From NCBI RefSeq assembly GCF_019904155.1, contig NZ_JAHCMB010000153.1:15355-79354 (forward strand): a stretch of DNA of 64,000 nucleotides, read 5' to 3'. Source of the stretch: Paenibacillus sinensis. GTDB taxonomy: Bacteria; Bacillota; Bacilli; Paenibacillales; Paenibacillaceae. Both the position numbers and the translations under genes were made by a program. The notes beneath the pieces are model-generated. The model worked only from the letters and a program-made list of their open reading frames with translations, ran no database searches and had not been told where the DNA came from. This document shows, piece after piece, positions 41,182 through 49,405 of the stretch (the first letter of the stretch is position 1; each line of letters starts with the position of its first letter).

Positions 41182-41796
41182 GTGGAATATCAGGTGAATG
41201 AAATAGCGGATAGACTTAAATCCCTAATAGAAGAAAAGGGGCTGACTCGGTATAAACTCGCAAAGCTAACCAAGGTGCCATACACAACACTTATAAAAAT
41301 TATGGACGGCACAACAAAAAACCCGCAGATTGAGACGCTGAATGCAATCGCAGATTATTTCGGCGTTTCTGTCGACTACTTGACCGGTAATTCTGTTCGC
41401 TCCTTGATCGAGTTCGAATCCGAGATGGCGGGTCTTACCCTAGATGATTTGGCGAATAAAGCTGGCGTTAGAAAAGACTTTATATTAAACATCGATGATA
41501 TAATGCCTGACTCTGACGATTATGCGGCAGTTGAGCGGATTGCTAACGCTCTCAAAATGAAACCCGCTACTTTGCGATCGGCATTAGCTCGTCAAGAGCC
41601 ACCTGCGTATGATGGGCCTGTCCTAACTCCAGAAGAAGCTTTCGCGGATACGGAAGAAGAATTCGAGAATGAAGACCTTGATGAGACTATTGCCGCGCAC
41701 CACGACGGAGAAGATTGGACTGAGGAGGAACTAGAAGAAATCAAGCGTTTCAAGGAGTTTGTCAAAATGAAACGAGGCCATCGCACCGGGGAGTGA
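41182..41796 (+). CDS. CI-like XRE family lysogeny repressor
   Basis: 204 residues starting with GTG at 41182 after TAGGAGG. An N-terminal XRE HTH lies at about 9-65 (GLTRYKLAKLTKVPYTTLIK). A second, related HTH-like segment lies at about 78-130 (AGLTLDDLANKAGVRKDFIL). The acidic tail is rich in glutamate and there is no LexA-type peptidase. Loss of repression probably depends on the adjacent ImmA-like protease. Confidence 0.88.
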   Translation: MEYQVNEIADRLKSLIEEKGLTRYKLAKLTKVPYTTLIKIMDGTTKNPQIETLNAIADYFGVSVDYLTGNSVRSLIEFESEMAGLTLDDLANKAGVRKDFILNIDDIMPDSDDYAAVERIANALKMKPATLRSALARQEPPAYDGPVLTPEEAFADTEEEFENEDLDETIAAHHDGEDWTEEELEEIKRFKEFVKMKRGHRTGE

Positions 41797-41803
41797 ACGC
41801 TGC

Positions 41804-42265
41804 TTGAACTACGAAACCCTATTAGCCAAGGCTGACACCAGAGCCGTTGAAGTCTATGAGGTTGAGTTAAAGGGAAGCCTGAAAGGTTTGTATAAGGATG
41901 GTATTGTATGGATCAGGAAAGGCCTGCCTGCCGATGAGAAACGGTGCGTGCTAGCCGAGGAAATTGGCCACTACGAAACATCCGCTGGCAACATTCTGGA
42001 TCAGAAAGACGTTCGTAATCGAAAGCAGGAGCTGCGTGCCCGACAATGGGCCTATGAGGAACTCGTCCCCCTCTCGGCGATAATACAGGCCCATAAGGCA
42101 CGGCTTAAAGGACGACATGAAATCGCAAACTTTCTGAACGTGACTGAGGAATTCCTTCAGGCCGCCATCGATCGTTATCGGGATAAATACGGACTGCTGG
42201 TGCCGTATCAAGATAGATACTACATACGCCTTGATCCGCTGGGCGTCATAGAAATTTTCGAATAA
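41804..42265 (+). CDS. ImmA/IrrE family metallopeptidase
   Basis: 153 residues from a TTG start with GGGGAG upstream. The core motif AEEIGHYETSAG (51-62) replaces the first histidine of HExxH with glutamate (E52-E53-I-G-H56). This variant appears in many phage ImmA-like proteins. In ICEBs1, ImmA cleaves the ImmR repressor on induction; gene order here (repressor then peptidase) matches that system. It starts eight bases after the repressor stop. Confidence 0.85.
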   Translation: MNYETLLAKADTRAVEVYEVELKGSLKGLYKDGIVWIRKGLPADEKRCVLAEEIGHYETSAGNILDQKDVRNRKQELRARQWAYEELVPLSAIIQAHKARLKGRHEIANFLNVTEEFLQAAIDRYRDKYGLLVPYQDRYYIRLDPLGVIEIFE

Positions 42266-42352
42266 TATCTAACCTTCGTGCTTTCCAGCCGCAAGGCTGT
42301 TTAAATATAACTCAAAACCGAACATACATTCGCAAAAAAGGAGGGGAATCTT

Positions 42353-43621
42353 ATGGCTAAGGGAAGCATTGAGAAGAGAGGGGAACGCACTTGGCGGCTG
42401 ACCGTGGATCTTGGATTGAATGCCGACGGCAGCCGCAATCGACCACGGAAAACGGTCACCGTCGAGGATGATGCCTTACTTAAAACGACGAAACGATTGC
42501 GTGAGTATTTAGAAGATGAGTTGGCTGTGTTTAAACAAAAGGTGTTAAGCGGAGAGTACGTTGTCCCTTCAAAGATGACTTTTGAGAAATTCTACAGAGA
42601 GGAGTGGAAACCTAAATACGCCGAAGTTGAGCTTGGACCTACTACTCTTCCTTCCCACTGTTCGAAGATCGAGAACTATGTATTGCCAGCTATTGGGCAT
42701 CTACAAATAGAGGCGATCACGACAATGAAACTCGTTACGCTCTTTAACGACCTCCGTAAGCCTGGTGCACGCATCGACAAACGTACGAAGAAAGATACCA
42801 TCTCGTCGCGGACGATACAGTACATTTACGATGTGACAATGAGCGTGTTCAAGCGAGCGATGGAATGGCGAGTACTTGAAAAAAATCCGTTGGCCGGTGT
42901 AAAAAGGCCTCAAATCAGCAAAGCAGACTTGAAGGCAAGACGTGATCGTCAGAATTACTTTGAGGAAGATGAAGCCGAGCAGGTTATTCATACACTGCTT
43001 TCAACGAAATCTGTATGGAGGTTATATTTCCTTGCAGCCATTTTAGGAGGCTTCCGTCGTGGTGAGTTAATTGCACTTCAGATCGAGGATTGCGACTTTG
43101 AAGGTAATCGCTTGCGGATCGACGAGAATATTTCTCGGACCGAGAATGGAGAAGCGATTATCACAGATACCAAAAACTCGGCATCGAATGATTATGTTGA
43201 TATGCCCGCCTGGTATATGGACGAGCTAGCCGCTCATGTAAGGGATTTAAAAAAGCTTAAAATGAAGATTCGAGATAAGTGGGAGGGCGGTGAACGTAAC
43301 TTTGTATTCCATTCTGGATTTGGCAAACCATATTACCATACGACGCCGACTCAGCGCTGGAAGGAGTGGTGTGAGCGTAACGGATTCCGAGACGTATCCT
43401 TACATGGGCTGAGACACACGAATGCGACATACCTTATGGGGAGCGGAGCAACAATCAAAGAAATACAGCATCGACTTCGCCACTCAACATCACAGGTAAC
43501 GAGTGACACTTATGCGCACGTTACAAAAAAACTCAGTAAGCGCACCATATCGCAGCTAGATAAATTTGATCCGAAGGTTCGCCCCCAATCCGTCCCCAAT
43601 GCCAAAAAAGACGCATATTAA
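42353..43621 (+). CDS. Tyrosine site-specific integrase
   Basis: 422 residues. An N-terminal arm-binding domain (KGSIEKRGERTWRLTVDLG), a core-binding SAM-like domain at about 73-180 and a catalytic domain are all present. The catalytic set fits R235, K274, H351, R354, H377 and Y387 (RRGEL, HGLRHT, LRHSTSQVTSDTYAH). It inserts and, with an excisionase, removes the prophage. AAGGAGG lies before ATG at 42353. It ends 84 bases from a tRNA 3' end, the typical target. Confidence 0.95.
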   Translation: MAKGSIEKRGERTWRLTVDLGLNADGSRNRPRKTVTVEDDALLKTTKRLREYLEDELAVFKQKVLSGEYVVPSKMTFEKFYREEWKPKYAEVELGPTTLPSHCSKIENYVLPAIGHLQIEAITTMKLVTLFNDLRKPGARIDKRTKKDTISSRTIQYIYDVTMSVFKRAMEWRVLEKNPLAGVKRPQISKADLKARRDRQNYFEEDEAEQVIHTLLSTKSVWRLYFLAAILGGFRRGELIALQIEDCDFEGNRLRIDENISRTENGEAIITDTKNSASNDYVDMPAWYMDELAAHVRDLKKLKMKIRDKWEGGERNFVFHSGFGKPYYHTTPTQRWKEWCERNGFRDVSLHGLRHTNATYLMGSGATIKEIQHRLRHSTSQVTSDTYAHVTKKLSKRTISQLDKFDPKVRPQSVPNAKKDAY

Positions 43622-43705
43622 GCTCTTGTTTGTCGAATCAAAAATCCTCTCGGACAAAAAGAAAAATCCCTTATGGTATCAAGGGATTTCGCTTTAACAT
43701 ATGGA
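43622..43705. other. Probable phage attachment zone at the tRNA-Leu 3' side
   Basis: The integrase stop, a terminator and the tRNA 3' end fall within 84 bases. Integrases usually cross over within a tRNA 3' end and restore it from phage DNA. The core cannot be defined because the other prophage end, which would carry the duplicate, is not in the window. Confidence 0.4.
43656..43689 (-). terminator. Intrinsic terminator of the tRNA-Leu gene
   Basis: Nine-pair stem AAATCCCTT/AAGGGATTT with an eight-base loop, followed on the minus strand by TTTTTCTTTTT. It may also stop integrase transcription weakly from the other side. Confidence 0.8.
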
Positions 43706-43791
43706 TGCCGAGGACCGGGATCGAACCGGTACGGTAGTCACCTACCGCAGGATTTTAAGTCCTGTGCGTCTGCCAATTCCGCCACCCCGGC
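43706..43791 (-). tRNA. tRNA-Leu (anticodon UAA)
   Basis: 86 bases, with the acceptor stem GCCGGGG/CCTCGGC (one G-U), the long class II variable arm (GGTAGGTGACTACC) and anticodon loop CTTAAAA giving UAA. T-loop GGTTCGATCC is present. The 3' CCA is not encoded (TCCA follows the discriminator A). The 3' end faces the integrase, which makes it the likely integration target. Confidence 0.97.
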
Positions 43792-43888
43792 ATGGGATGA
43801 TGCATAGTAGCGCCGCGTAGCGCGACAAGAAATATCATAGCATGGTTCTTGGAAAGACGCAATCCATTTTTTATGGCGTTCCCGTTCC

Positions 43889-44716
43889 TTATACGCTTGG
43901 CGTTCCGAGTACGGAACGGAGCCAGTCTGCCGACCGTTTCATGAACAGCAGCTGATTGGAAGCGTCGAAATGCTCAATGGCATAGACGCCGTCATATCCG
44001 CTCTTGACGAGTCTGCCGACAACCTCTGCAATCGGGATGCAGCCCGAGCCCATCGGAGAAGGATACAGCGGAGTGCCGTCCGCCGCCATCTTGGGCGCGC
44101 CCGCCTCGGGATTGTCCAGCGAGCGGTCTTTGCAGTGAACATGAACGATTCGGTCTTTAAGCTTCTCGTAAGCTGCCAGCTCGTCCTCGCCACGGTATTT
44201 GAAATTACCTGTATCGAAGGTGCAGCCCAGCTCCGGAACCTGCTCCAGAAACCACAGCAGTTCATCCGAGACTGAGAATGGCGCCCTGCTGTCGTCGAAA
44301 TCCTCCATCGTTAAGGTTATGCCCCGGTCCGATGCATACCGGCACATTTCGCGCAGACTTTCAGCCATCCGCAGCAGCGCCTGATTCCGTTCCTCCGCTC
44401 CGGCTGTTTCTTCGATAAATCCGGGAATGGCCAGCACCTTGATCGCTCCCAGGAATGCAGCCGTCTCAATGAAGCGGTGGGCTCGTTCGGTCTGGGGCTG
44501 CTCTCCAAATTCAAAGAAAGCGTATACACAAGCAACCGTCAAGCTCGCTTCCTCCAGTGTGCTTCGGATCGCTTCCGGATCGGCGCTTGCTTGATCGAAA
44601 TCCAGCTCGACACCCTCAATCCCATACGCCTTCACCTGCTTCAGCACCTCTTGAATGGAAAGTCCCGTCTGTCCGCTTGCAGTCAGTGCATGATCGTAAA
44701 ATACGGAAATCTTCAT
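43889..44716 (-). CDS. Sugar phosphate isomerase/epimerase-like TIM-barrel protein
   Basis: 275 residues of the xylose isomerase-like/AP endonuclease 2 fold. Metal-site motifs are visible: GVELDFD near residue 36, LTMEDFDDSRAPF (E137 region), GCTFDTGNFKYRGED, HVHCKDRSLD and AIEHFDAS. It probably interconverts keto-sugars or related polyols. It stands alone, with no sugar genes directly beside it, so the substrate is unknown. Confidence 0.85.
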   Translation of the reverse strand: MKISVFYDHALTASGQTGLSIQEVLKQVKAYGIEGVELDFDQASADPEAIRSTLEEASLTVACVYAFFEFGEQPQTERAHRFIETAAFLGAIKVLAIPGFIEETAGAEERNQALLRMAESLREMCRYASDRGITLTMEDFDDSRAPFSVSDELLWFLEQVPELGCTFDTGNFKYRGEDELAAYEKLKDRIVHVHCKDRSLDNPEAGAPKMAADGTPLYPSPMGSGCIPIAEVVGRLVKSGYDGVYAIEHFDASNQLLFMKRSADWLRSVLGTPSV

Positions 44717-44903
44717 CGTCTAATGTCTCCCTTCGAAGCCGGCGCATAACCGCGAGCCTGCTATGGACACTATAGAAGATTTAGGGGAAAAAGTCACTGT
44801 CCTATTCCGCACATTCGACAAAAAATTTGGACGGCGCCCGGACACAGAATAACCCGCACCGGCGCTGCCGCCTGTACGGGCCATGTCTGTAGTATCGCGT
44901 GAG

Positions 44904-45299
44904 TTACCGGCGGTCGCCGCTAGGCGTCGTTCTGTCACCAGTTCTGCTGCGCATGCCGACCAGACCGAACAAGCCAAGCAGACCGAGCCAGCCCCAGTTC
45001 GAACCGCGGGTAGTGGTCGCCGTGCTGGTGGCGCGGTATGTGCCGGTGCGGGTATTGGTTGTGTTCAGCGGAGTTACCGTGTGACCGGCGCGGTTCGTTC
45101 CTGTCATCGTATGATCGTTGGTGTATGTGCCCGTCGGGTAAGATGTGGTATAGCCCCGATTCACATTGCCGGTCAAGCCATCATTGGTGTAGACGCCAGT
45201 AGTACCATCAACTGTCGCCACACTTTCAGCATAGCCAACACCAGCCAGACTCATCGACAGAACAGCGCTGCAAGCAAGAGTTGCCATTAGCTTTTTCAA
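44904..45299 (-). CDS. Secreted WGxxGxxG-type protein
   Basis: 131 residues. A signal peptide (MKKLMATLACSAVLSMSLAGVG, cleavage near AYA or YAE) is followed by a threonine/asparagine/glycine-rich region. The C-terminal NWGWLGLLGLFGLVGMRSR anchor-like segment is the WGxxGxxG signature seen in Paenibacillus and Bacillus surface proteins. It is probably membrane-associated at its C-terminus. Function unknown. Upstream sequence carries a good ribosome binding site. Confidence 0.82.
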   Translation of the reverse strand: MKKLMATLACSAVLSMSLAGVGYAESVATVDGTTGVYTNDGLTGNVNRGYTTSYPTGTYTNDHTMTGTNRAGHTVTPLNTTNTRTGTYRATSTATTTRGSNWGWLGLLGLFGLVGMRSRTGDRTTPSGDRR

Positions 45300-45423
45300 A
45301 GGTAAGTCCCTCCTGTATGGGTTAGTCGCTGTTAGCTTCCCCCGGCACCTGATTCTCTATACAGGAAATTCGCATGAATCCGCGCGGCACAGAGCACACT
45401 ATCCGAAGAAAGGAGGTATATCC

Positions 45424-45579
45424 ATGGACATCCACAGCGACCGGTATCAGGTGGCAACCCTTGAAGAACGGGAAGAAGCGATCGAAATTATCCGCAGCGC
45501 CGAAGCCGACATCGCCCGGCTGACCGGAAGCCCGGTTACCCTCATCGCTTACGAGCAGAAAGAGGGACACCAGGCCTGA
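45424..45579 (+). CDS. Small acidic hypothetical protein
   Basis: 51 residues from ATG at 45424 with a strong AAGGAGG seven bases upstream. It begins MDIHSDRYQVATLEEREEAI and contains a helical EEREEAIEIIRSAEADIARLTG segment. Such short proteins are common in Paenibacillus; the role is unknown. It is transcribed opposite to both neighbours. Confidence 0.75.
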   Translation: MDIHSDRYQVATLEEREEAIEIIRSAEADIARLTGSPVTLIAYEQKEGHQA

Positions 45580-45596
45580 ACAGGCAGTGGCCTGAG

Positions 45597-45950
45597 TTAG
45601 CTAGGCTGCACCTCCACAATATGGTCAAGACCGATCCATCTCCATTCGCCCGACCACTGAAGCTTGATTTCCCGGGTGTGGGCATGGATCGAGGTGACGA
45701 AGCCGCTCAGCGTCACATTCTCGAACGGGTCGAACAGGACAAGGTTAACCCGCACATGCTCCCGCAGCGACAGGGTCAGCAGCCTCTCCATTTCTTCCCG
45801 CTTCTGATCGTCCAGCACAGGACGCTCCCGCCGGAGCGTCTCTTTCTGTTCCTCCAGTATCCGTCTTTTATGCTCGGGCAGCATCATCCGGCTGCTCTCC
45901 CATAGTCCGTTTCCCTCGAGTTTCTTGCCCAAGGAATTCGCCTCCTTCAT
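45597..45950 (-). CDS. YolD-like protein
   Basis: 117 residues of the YolD family, with WESSRMMLPEHKRRILEEQKE at about 17-37 and the C-terminal Sm-like IKLQWSGEWRWIGLDHIVEV. YolD proteins resemble UmuD functionally and are usually encoded beside a Y-family DNA polymerase. No polymerase is visible next to this copy. It may act in the DNA damage response or be an isolated paralogue. Confidence 0.85.
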   Translation of the reverse strand: MKEANSLGKKLEGNGLWESSRMMLPEHKRRILEEQKETLRRERPVLDDQKREEMERLLTLSLREHVRVNLVLFDPFENVTLSGFVTSIHAHTREIKLQWSGEWRWIGLDHIVEVQPS

Positions 45951-46221
45951 ATTACGGGAACGTATGTTTGTATTATATCCGCATCAATGCCATTTCATCA
46001 ACAAGGAAAAAATGACATAAGGATAAACGCCTGGCGGCGTCATCAGACGACGGGCGCTTACCGGAGAATATCCTTTGAGAATATTCCCGCACAGCCGGGC
46101 TTTGAGCCGAAGCGGATTCAGGCACTTGTGCATAATCCCGAAAGCCAATTTCATCTTTACATGTCAAAAAGACGCCGGCGGCATGTGCGCCGCAGCGCCC
46201 TGACAGGTTTTGATACAGATG

Positions 46222-46746
46222 TTAATCGGCTTTCTGATCACTCAGCAGTCCGGTCGCTTCCCTGGCCTGATTGAGCTTGGAGATGCCGTACAGCATCACG
46301 ATATCGGCGTTCTTGTTCATCTGGTCGAACTGTTCAGCCGTAACGTTCGGGGAATCCGCGCTTTCGGATGCTTCTTTTTTGATCTTGTACGCTTTTTCGA
46401 AGGAGTCCTTGGCTTCAATCAGCATCTTTTCGATCTCATCGGGGAAGCGGGACGACACCTTGACCTTCTTGGCCTTGTCCGCCAGATCGGATGACGTATC
46501 CTGAAATTTCTTGATCGCCTTCTCCAGATCATCTGCCGACAAGGTTCCCGCCGAATAAGAGGACAGTGCTTTATTAAAATCATCCAGCGATGATTTAGAG
46601 CTCTCGTCAAGGGCCGAGACTTCATTATAGAAATTCTGGACGTACTCTTTCGTATCTTCCTGCGAATACTCGGGTTGTGATTTGCCGCCGCAGGCACTAA
46701 GCAACACGACCGCCGCGACCGCGCCGGCCAGTAAGGTTCTTCTCAT
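46222..46746 (-). CDS. Lipoprotein of unknown function
   Basis: 174 residues from ATG at 46746 with GGAGGG upstream. The lipobox is LLSACGG (C19 or so). The mature part is a charged, all-helical bundle with YSQEDTKEYVQNFYNEVSAL and FQDTSSDLADKAKKVKVSS segments. It should be membrane-anchored outside the cell. Stretches of KKI..EA suggest a coiled coil. It is divergent from the nucB-like gene. The 45951-46221 stretch behind it contains no convincing gene. Confidence 0.85.
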   Translation of the reverse strand: MRRTLLAGAVAAVVLLSACGGKSQPEYSQEDTKEYVQNFYNEVSALDESSKSSLDDFNKALSSYSAGTLSADDLEKAIKKFQDTSSDLADKAKKVKVSSRFPDEIEKMLIEAKDSFEKAYKIKKEASESADSPNVTAEQFDQMNKNADIVMLYGISKLNQAREATGLLSDQKAD

Positions 46747-46883
46747 CTCTATGATCCCTCCTGCTATAAAAGCATAGAGAAGATTGCCCGTTTGCGCAAC
46801 AAAAAAAATCGGGAATTTTCTACCCTGCGCCTGCTCCGAGCGATTATAATGGAAAAGATACCTCTGCAAGAAGGAGCTGGAAA

Positions 46884-47330
46884 GTGCGCAAACGAAAAAA
46901 GAAACGAAACCCGAACCTGCTTCTCCTTATTTTGCTGCTGTTCGCGCTGGCTTATCTGGCCGAAAGGAACGGCTGGATCGTCCAGGAGCCGGAACCGCCG
47001 GGTACGGCGGTTGTGAAGCTGTTGTTCCCCTCGGACGAGTATCCGGAGACCGCAAATCATATTCAGAAGGCAATTAAACGCGGAGAACCCAATGTCTGTA
47101 CGATCGACCGCGATGGAGCCGAGGAGAACCGCAAGGAGTCGCTCAAAGGCGTTCCCGCCAAAAAACGCTATGACCGCGACGAATGGCCTATGGCCATGTG
47201 CAAAGAAGGCGGCTCTGGTGCGGACATCGCATACATAAAGCCGGCCGACAACCGCGGAGCGGGCAGCTGGATCGGCAATCAGCTTGAGAAGTACCCGGAC
47301 GGAACCCGGGTTGAATTTATTTTCCCATAA
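46884..47330 (+). CDS. nucB: NucB/NucA-type extracellular DNase
   Basis: 148 residues from a GTG start with AAGGAG upstream. An N-terminal membrane anchor or signal ([16 protein letters not shown]) precedes a NucA/NucB nuclease domain of about 105 residues. Signature motifs are [32 protein letters not shown] and [13 protein letters not shown], with the catalytic D/E cluster in RDEWPMA. In bacilli NucB is secreted by the mother cell in sporulation and degrades DNA. Family length is normal. Confidence 0.9.
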   Translation: MRKRKKKRNPNLLLLILLLFALAYLAERNGWIVQEPEPPGTAVVKLLFPSDEYPETANHIQKAIKRGEPNVCTIDRDGAEENRKESLKGVPAKKRYDRDEWPMAMCKEGGSGADIAYIKPADNRGAGSWIGNQLEKYPDGTRVEFIFP

Positions 47331-47421
47331 CCTGCCTTTATCCGGCCATACTCCTGCTAAGGCCCTCTAAACATGCAGCAGCCCCTCCAAAATAATCTTT
47401 GGAAGGGCTGTCTGCGTTAAG

Positions 47422-47559
47422 TTAGACCCAGAAGGCTTTAGTGATGATAACAAGCAGGATAAAGAGCACCAGGATAGCAGCAGTCGAAGTCATTGGACAA
47501 TAAGCCGGTCCTGTATTTGCTCCGCCTACTTCTCCGCCATCGCCGCAATATGAACCCAT
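47422..47559 (-). CDS. YjcZ-like micro-protein, type A copy 1
   Basis: 45 residues from ATG at 47559 with GGGAGGG upstream. A glycine-rich N-terminus containing YCPMTST precedes a single hydrophobic span (AILVLFILLVIITKAFWV) that is the YjcZ family hallmark. Members are small spore- or membrane-associated proteins. Closely similar to the copy at 48203-48334. Confidence 0.9.
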   Translation of the reverse strand: MGSYCGDGGEVGGANTGPAYCPMTSTAAILVLFILLVIITKAFWV

Positions 47560-47652
47560 ATTCAAGCCCTCCCCGATGATGAAATCTGCGAACCCCTTGT
47601 TAAAGGGAGCTTCAACCACCTATCTCCACGAATAAAGCTCAGCTAAAAAGTA

Positions 47653-47766
47653 CTACAGACAGAAAGCTTTAGTGATGATTACCAGCAAAATGAACAGTAC
47701 CAGAATGGCAGTAGTCGAAGTAAAACCACCGTAACCGCCTACACCTGCACCACAAGCTTCACCCAT
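47653..47766 (-). CDS. YjcZ-like micro-protein, type B copy 1
   Basis: 37 residues using the ATG at 47766 (AGGAGG is eight bases upstream; an earlier ATG at 47772 is too close). GVGGYGGFTSTTAILVLF then a LLVIITKAF tail. Too short for ordinary gene finders. Most like the copy at 48492-48608. Confidence 0.88.
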   Translation of the reverse strand: MGEACGAGVGGYGGFTSTTAILVLFILLVIITKAFCL

Positions 47767-47902
47767 CGTCATTTCCTCCTTTATAGTGGATATATCACAG
47801 GATATGCGTGATCGCCTTCAGTGACTGGGTGTAGTGAAAAAACATTTGGCAAGAACGACCATACCCAGTCCACATGCTCTATTGCTTATCAGGACTTGCC
47901 AT

Positions 47903-48078
47903 TCATTGCTTTCCAGGAAGGCCAATTTTCCTCGCACTCCACGCGACCATCAACGCAATAAGGAGCAGAATCAGCAGCGCTGCCGGAAACGACTGAACGC
48001 CCAGAACTTCCAGCGAGGCCCACCTACAATTCCTCCGCCAGCGATAGCCAGATTCCATCCGCTAGTATTAATCGGCAT
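47903..48078 (-). pseudogene. Frameshifted YjcZ-like micro-gene
   Basis: An ATG at 48078 opens MPINTSGWNLAIAGGGIVGG, but that frame soon ends. In the -1 frame the sequence continues WASLEVLGVQSFPAALLILL then a LIALMVAW membrane span to a stop at 47903. Together they make one glycine-rich plus single-span protein, like the neighbours but more divergent. Either the gene is broken by a one-base change or the sequence has an error here. Confidence 0.6.
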
Positions 48079-48161
48079 GACGATATCTACCCCTTTACGG
48101 AAAAGTGCCAATCACTTCGCGCATCGGGCTCGTCCAACTCAGCTGGGCATGCCACAATGAA

Positions 48162-48189
48162 CCAGCCCCTCCCGGCCGGGAGGGGCTGG
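48162..48189. terminator. 28-bp perfect palindrome after the type A copy 2
   Basis: CCAGCCCCTCCCGG/CCGGGAGGGGCTGG has no loop and is followed on the minus strand by TTCATT. It probably stops or stabilises the micro-gene transcript. Confidence 0.5.
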
Positions 48190-48202
48190 CAGTGACTTCA
48201 TT

Positions 48203-48334
48203 TTAAACCCAGAAGGACTTTGTTATAATAACCAGAAGAATGAACAGAACCAGAATGGCATTAGTCGATGTCATTGGACAGTAAGCCGGCCCCACATTAG
48301 CTCCGCCTACTTCGCCGCCGCAGTATCCACCCAT
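48203..48334 (-). CDS. YjcZ-like micro-protein, type A copy 2
   Basis: 43 residues from ATG at 48334 with GGAGGG upstream. GGYCGGEVGGANVGPAYCPM then TSTNAILVLFILLVIITKSF. It matches the first type A copy at nearly every position, so the two are recent duplicates. Confidence 0.9.
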   Translation of the reverse strand: MGGYCGGEVGGANVGPAYCPMTSTNAILVLFILLVIITKSFWV

Positions 48335-48439
48335 GATCGAAACCCTCCTTAATGTTAGATACACCTCAGCATATGACTATCTGTGTCTTGCTGTATGGGC
48401 ATAACGGTAAAGAAATGCGGGGCAAAAGCCGGGATCAAT

Positions 48440-48467
48440 AAAAAAACTGCCGGTGTTATACCGGCAG
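48440..48467 (-). terminator. Intrinsic terminator after type B copy 2
   Basis: CTGCCGG/CCGGCAG seven-pair stem followed on the minus strand by seven T. Confidence 0.8.
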
Positions 48468-48491
48468 AGCTCCATGCACAGGCGGCGAAAA

Positions 48492-48608
48492 TCAGTATAA
48501 GAAGGTACGGGAGACGATCACCAGAAGAATGAACAGAACCAGAATTGTCGTTGTCGAGGTCCATCCACCGTAGCCCGCACCAGCGACGTTGTTCGAGTTT
48601 TCACACAT
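48492..48608 (-). CDS. YjcZ-like micro-protein, type B copy 2
   Basis: 38 residues from ATG at 48608 with AAGGAGG upstream. NVAGAGYGGWTSTTTILVLF then ILLVIVSRTFLY. It has its own terminator just downstream. Confidence 0.88.
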   Translation of the reverse strand: MCENSNNVAGAGYGGWTSTTTILVLFILLVIVSRTFLY

Positions 48609-48725
48609 GAACAATTCCTCCTTCTTAATGTGATTCAACATAGCATATGCCAAGCACTGCGCGGCAAACTGGGTAATCAGGAAATGAAACGCAAGGAACC
48701 GATCAGCAGGGGAGTGTCTGCCAGA

Positions 48726-49256
48726 ATGTTGAAATCCAAACCGATGCGACTTCTTGTGGGGCTGATCGCAATCGTGCTGCTAGGGCTGGCCGCTTGGTCC
48801 GAACGGGAACCGCAGCAGCAGCGAGATTACGAGATCCTGGATACCTATATCTTAAGCGATATGCCCAGCTAGGAAGCGAAGGTTGTCTCGGTTACGGACG
48901 GCGACACGTTCACTGTCAGGCTGGACGACGGCTCGAAGGAGAAGGTGCGGCTGATTCTGATCGACACGCCCGAAATGTCTCCTGAAGAGCCGTTCGGACC
49001 GGAGGCTTCAACCTTCACGAGGAAGCTTCTGCAAGGCAAGCAGGTTACGCTTGAGTTCGATCAATCCGAACGGGATCGTTACGGCCGCCTGCTCGCCTAT
49101 GCCTATATCGGGGAAGAGATGGTCAATGAGCTGCTGCTGGAGAAGGGCCTGGCGCGTGTCGCCGTGTTTCCGCCTGATGTGAAGTACGAGGAACGGTTCC
49201 GGGACGTTGAACGAAAGGCGCGGGCGGCAGGCATTGGGATCTGGAGTCTGGAATAA
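48726..49256 (+). pseudogene. Thermonuclease (SNase) family gene with in-frame amber stop
   Basis: The likely start is ATG at 48726. A signal-anchor (MRLLVGLIAIVLLGLAAW) is followed by a short linker and a TAG at 48870-48872. The same frame then encodes a full staphylococcal nuclease domain: VVSVTDGDTFTVRL, RLILIDTPEMSPEEP, GKQVTLEFDQSERDRYGRLL, ending RAAGIGIWSLE. The catalytic R/E/R set (R in RLILIDTPE, E after TP, R in DRYGR) is intact. A single C-to-T change in a CAG codon would explain the stop. Either the gene is broken, or the amber codon is read through, or the assembly has an error. Confidence 0.85.
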
Positions 49257-49259
49257 GTT

Positions 49260-49311
49260 AAAAAAAGGACCCTGCCGGACAATCCGGCAGGGTCAAGTGT
49301 CATCTAGGGGG
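49260..49311. repeat. Compound hairpin element, copy 1
   Basis: Seven A, then GACCCTGCCGGA-CAA-TCCGGCAGGGTC, then AAGTGTCATCTAGGGGG. On the minus strand the hairpin followed by the T-run would be a terminator for the gene at 49406-50011. The AAGTGTCATCTAGGGGG flank is shared exactly with copy 2 at 53452-53504. Confidence 0.8.
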
Positions 49312-49405
49312 TATGAGATTACTATAATCTCCCGAGCTTAAAACAGCATGAGAACAAGTTGAAAGTTTCCTGAATACTTGCTTCCCTTGCTTCCGTGGGT
49401 TAGCC

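Noticed and set aside
45973..46274. Open frames on both strands between the YolD-like and lipoprotein genes
   Set aside because: Poor starts, no family features, overlapping each other; the stretch is probably non-coding.
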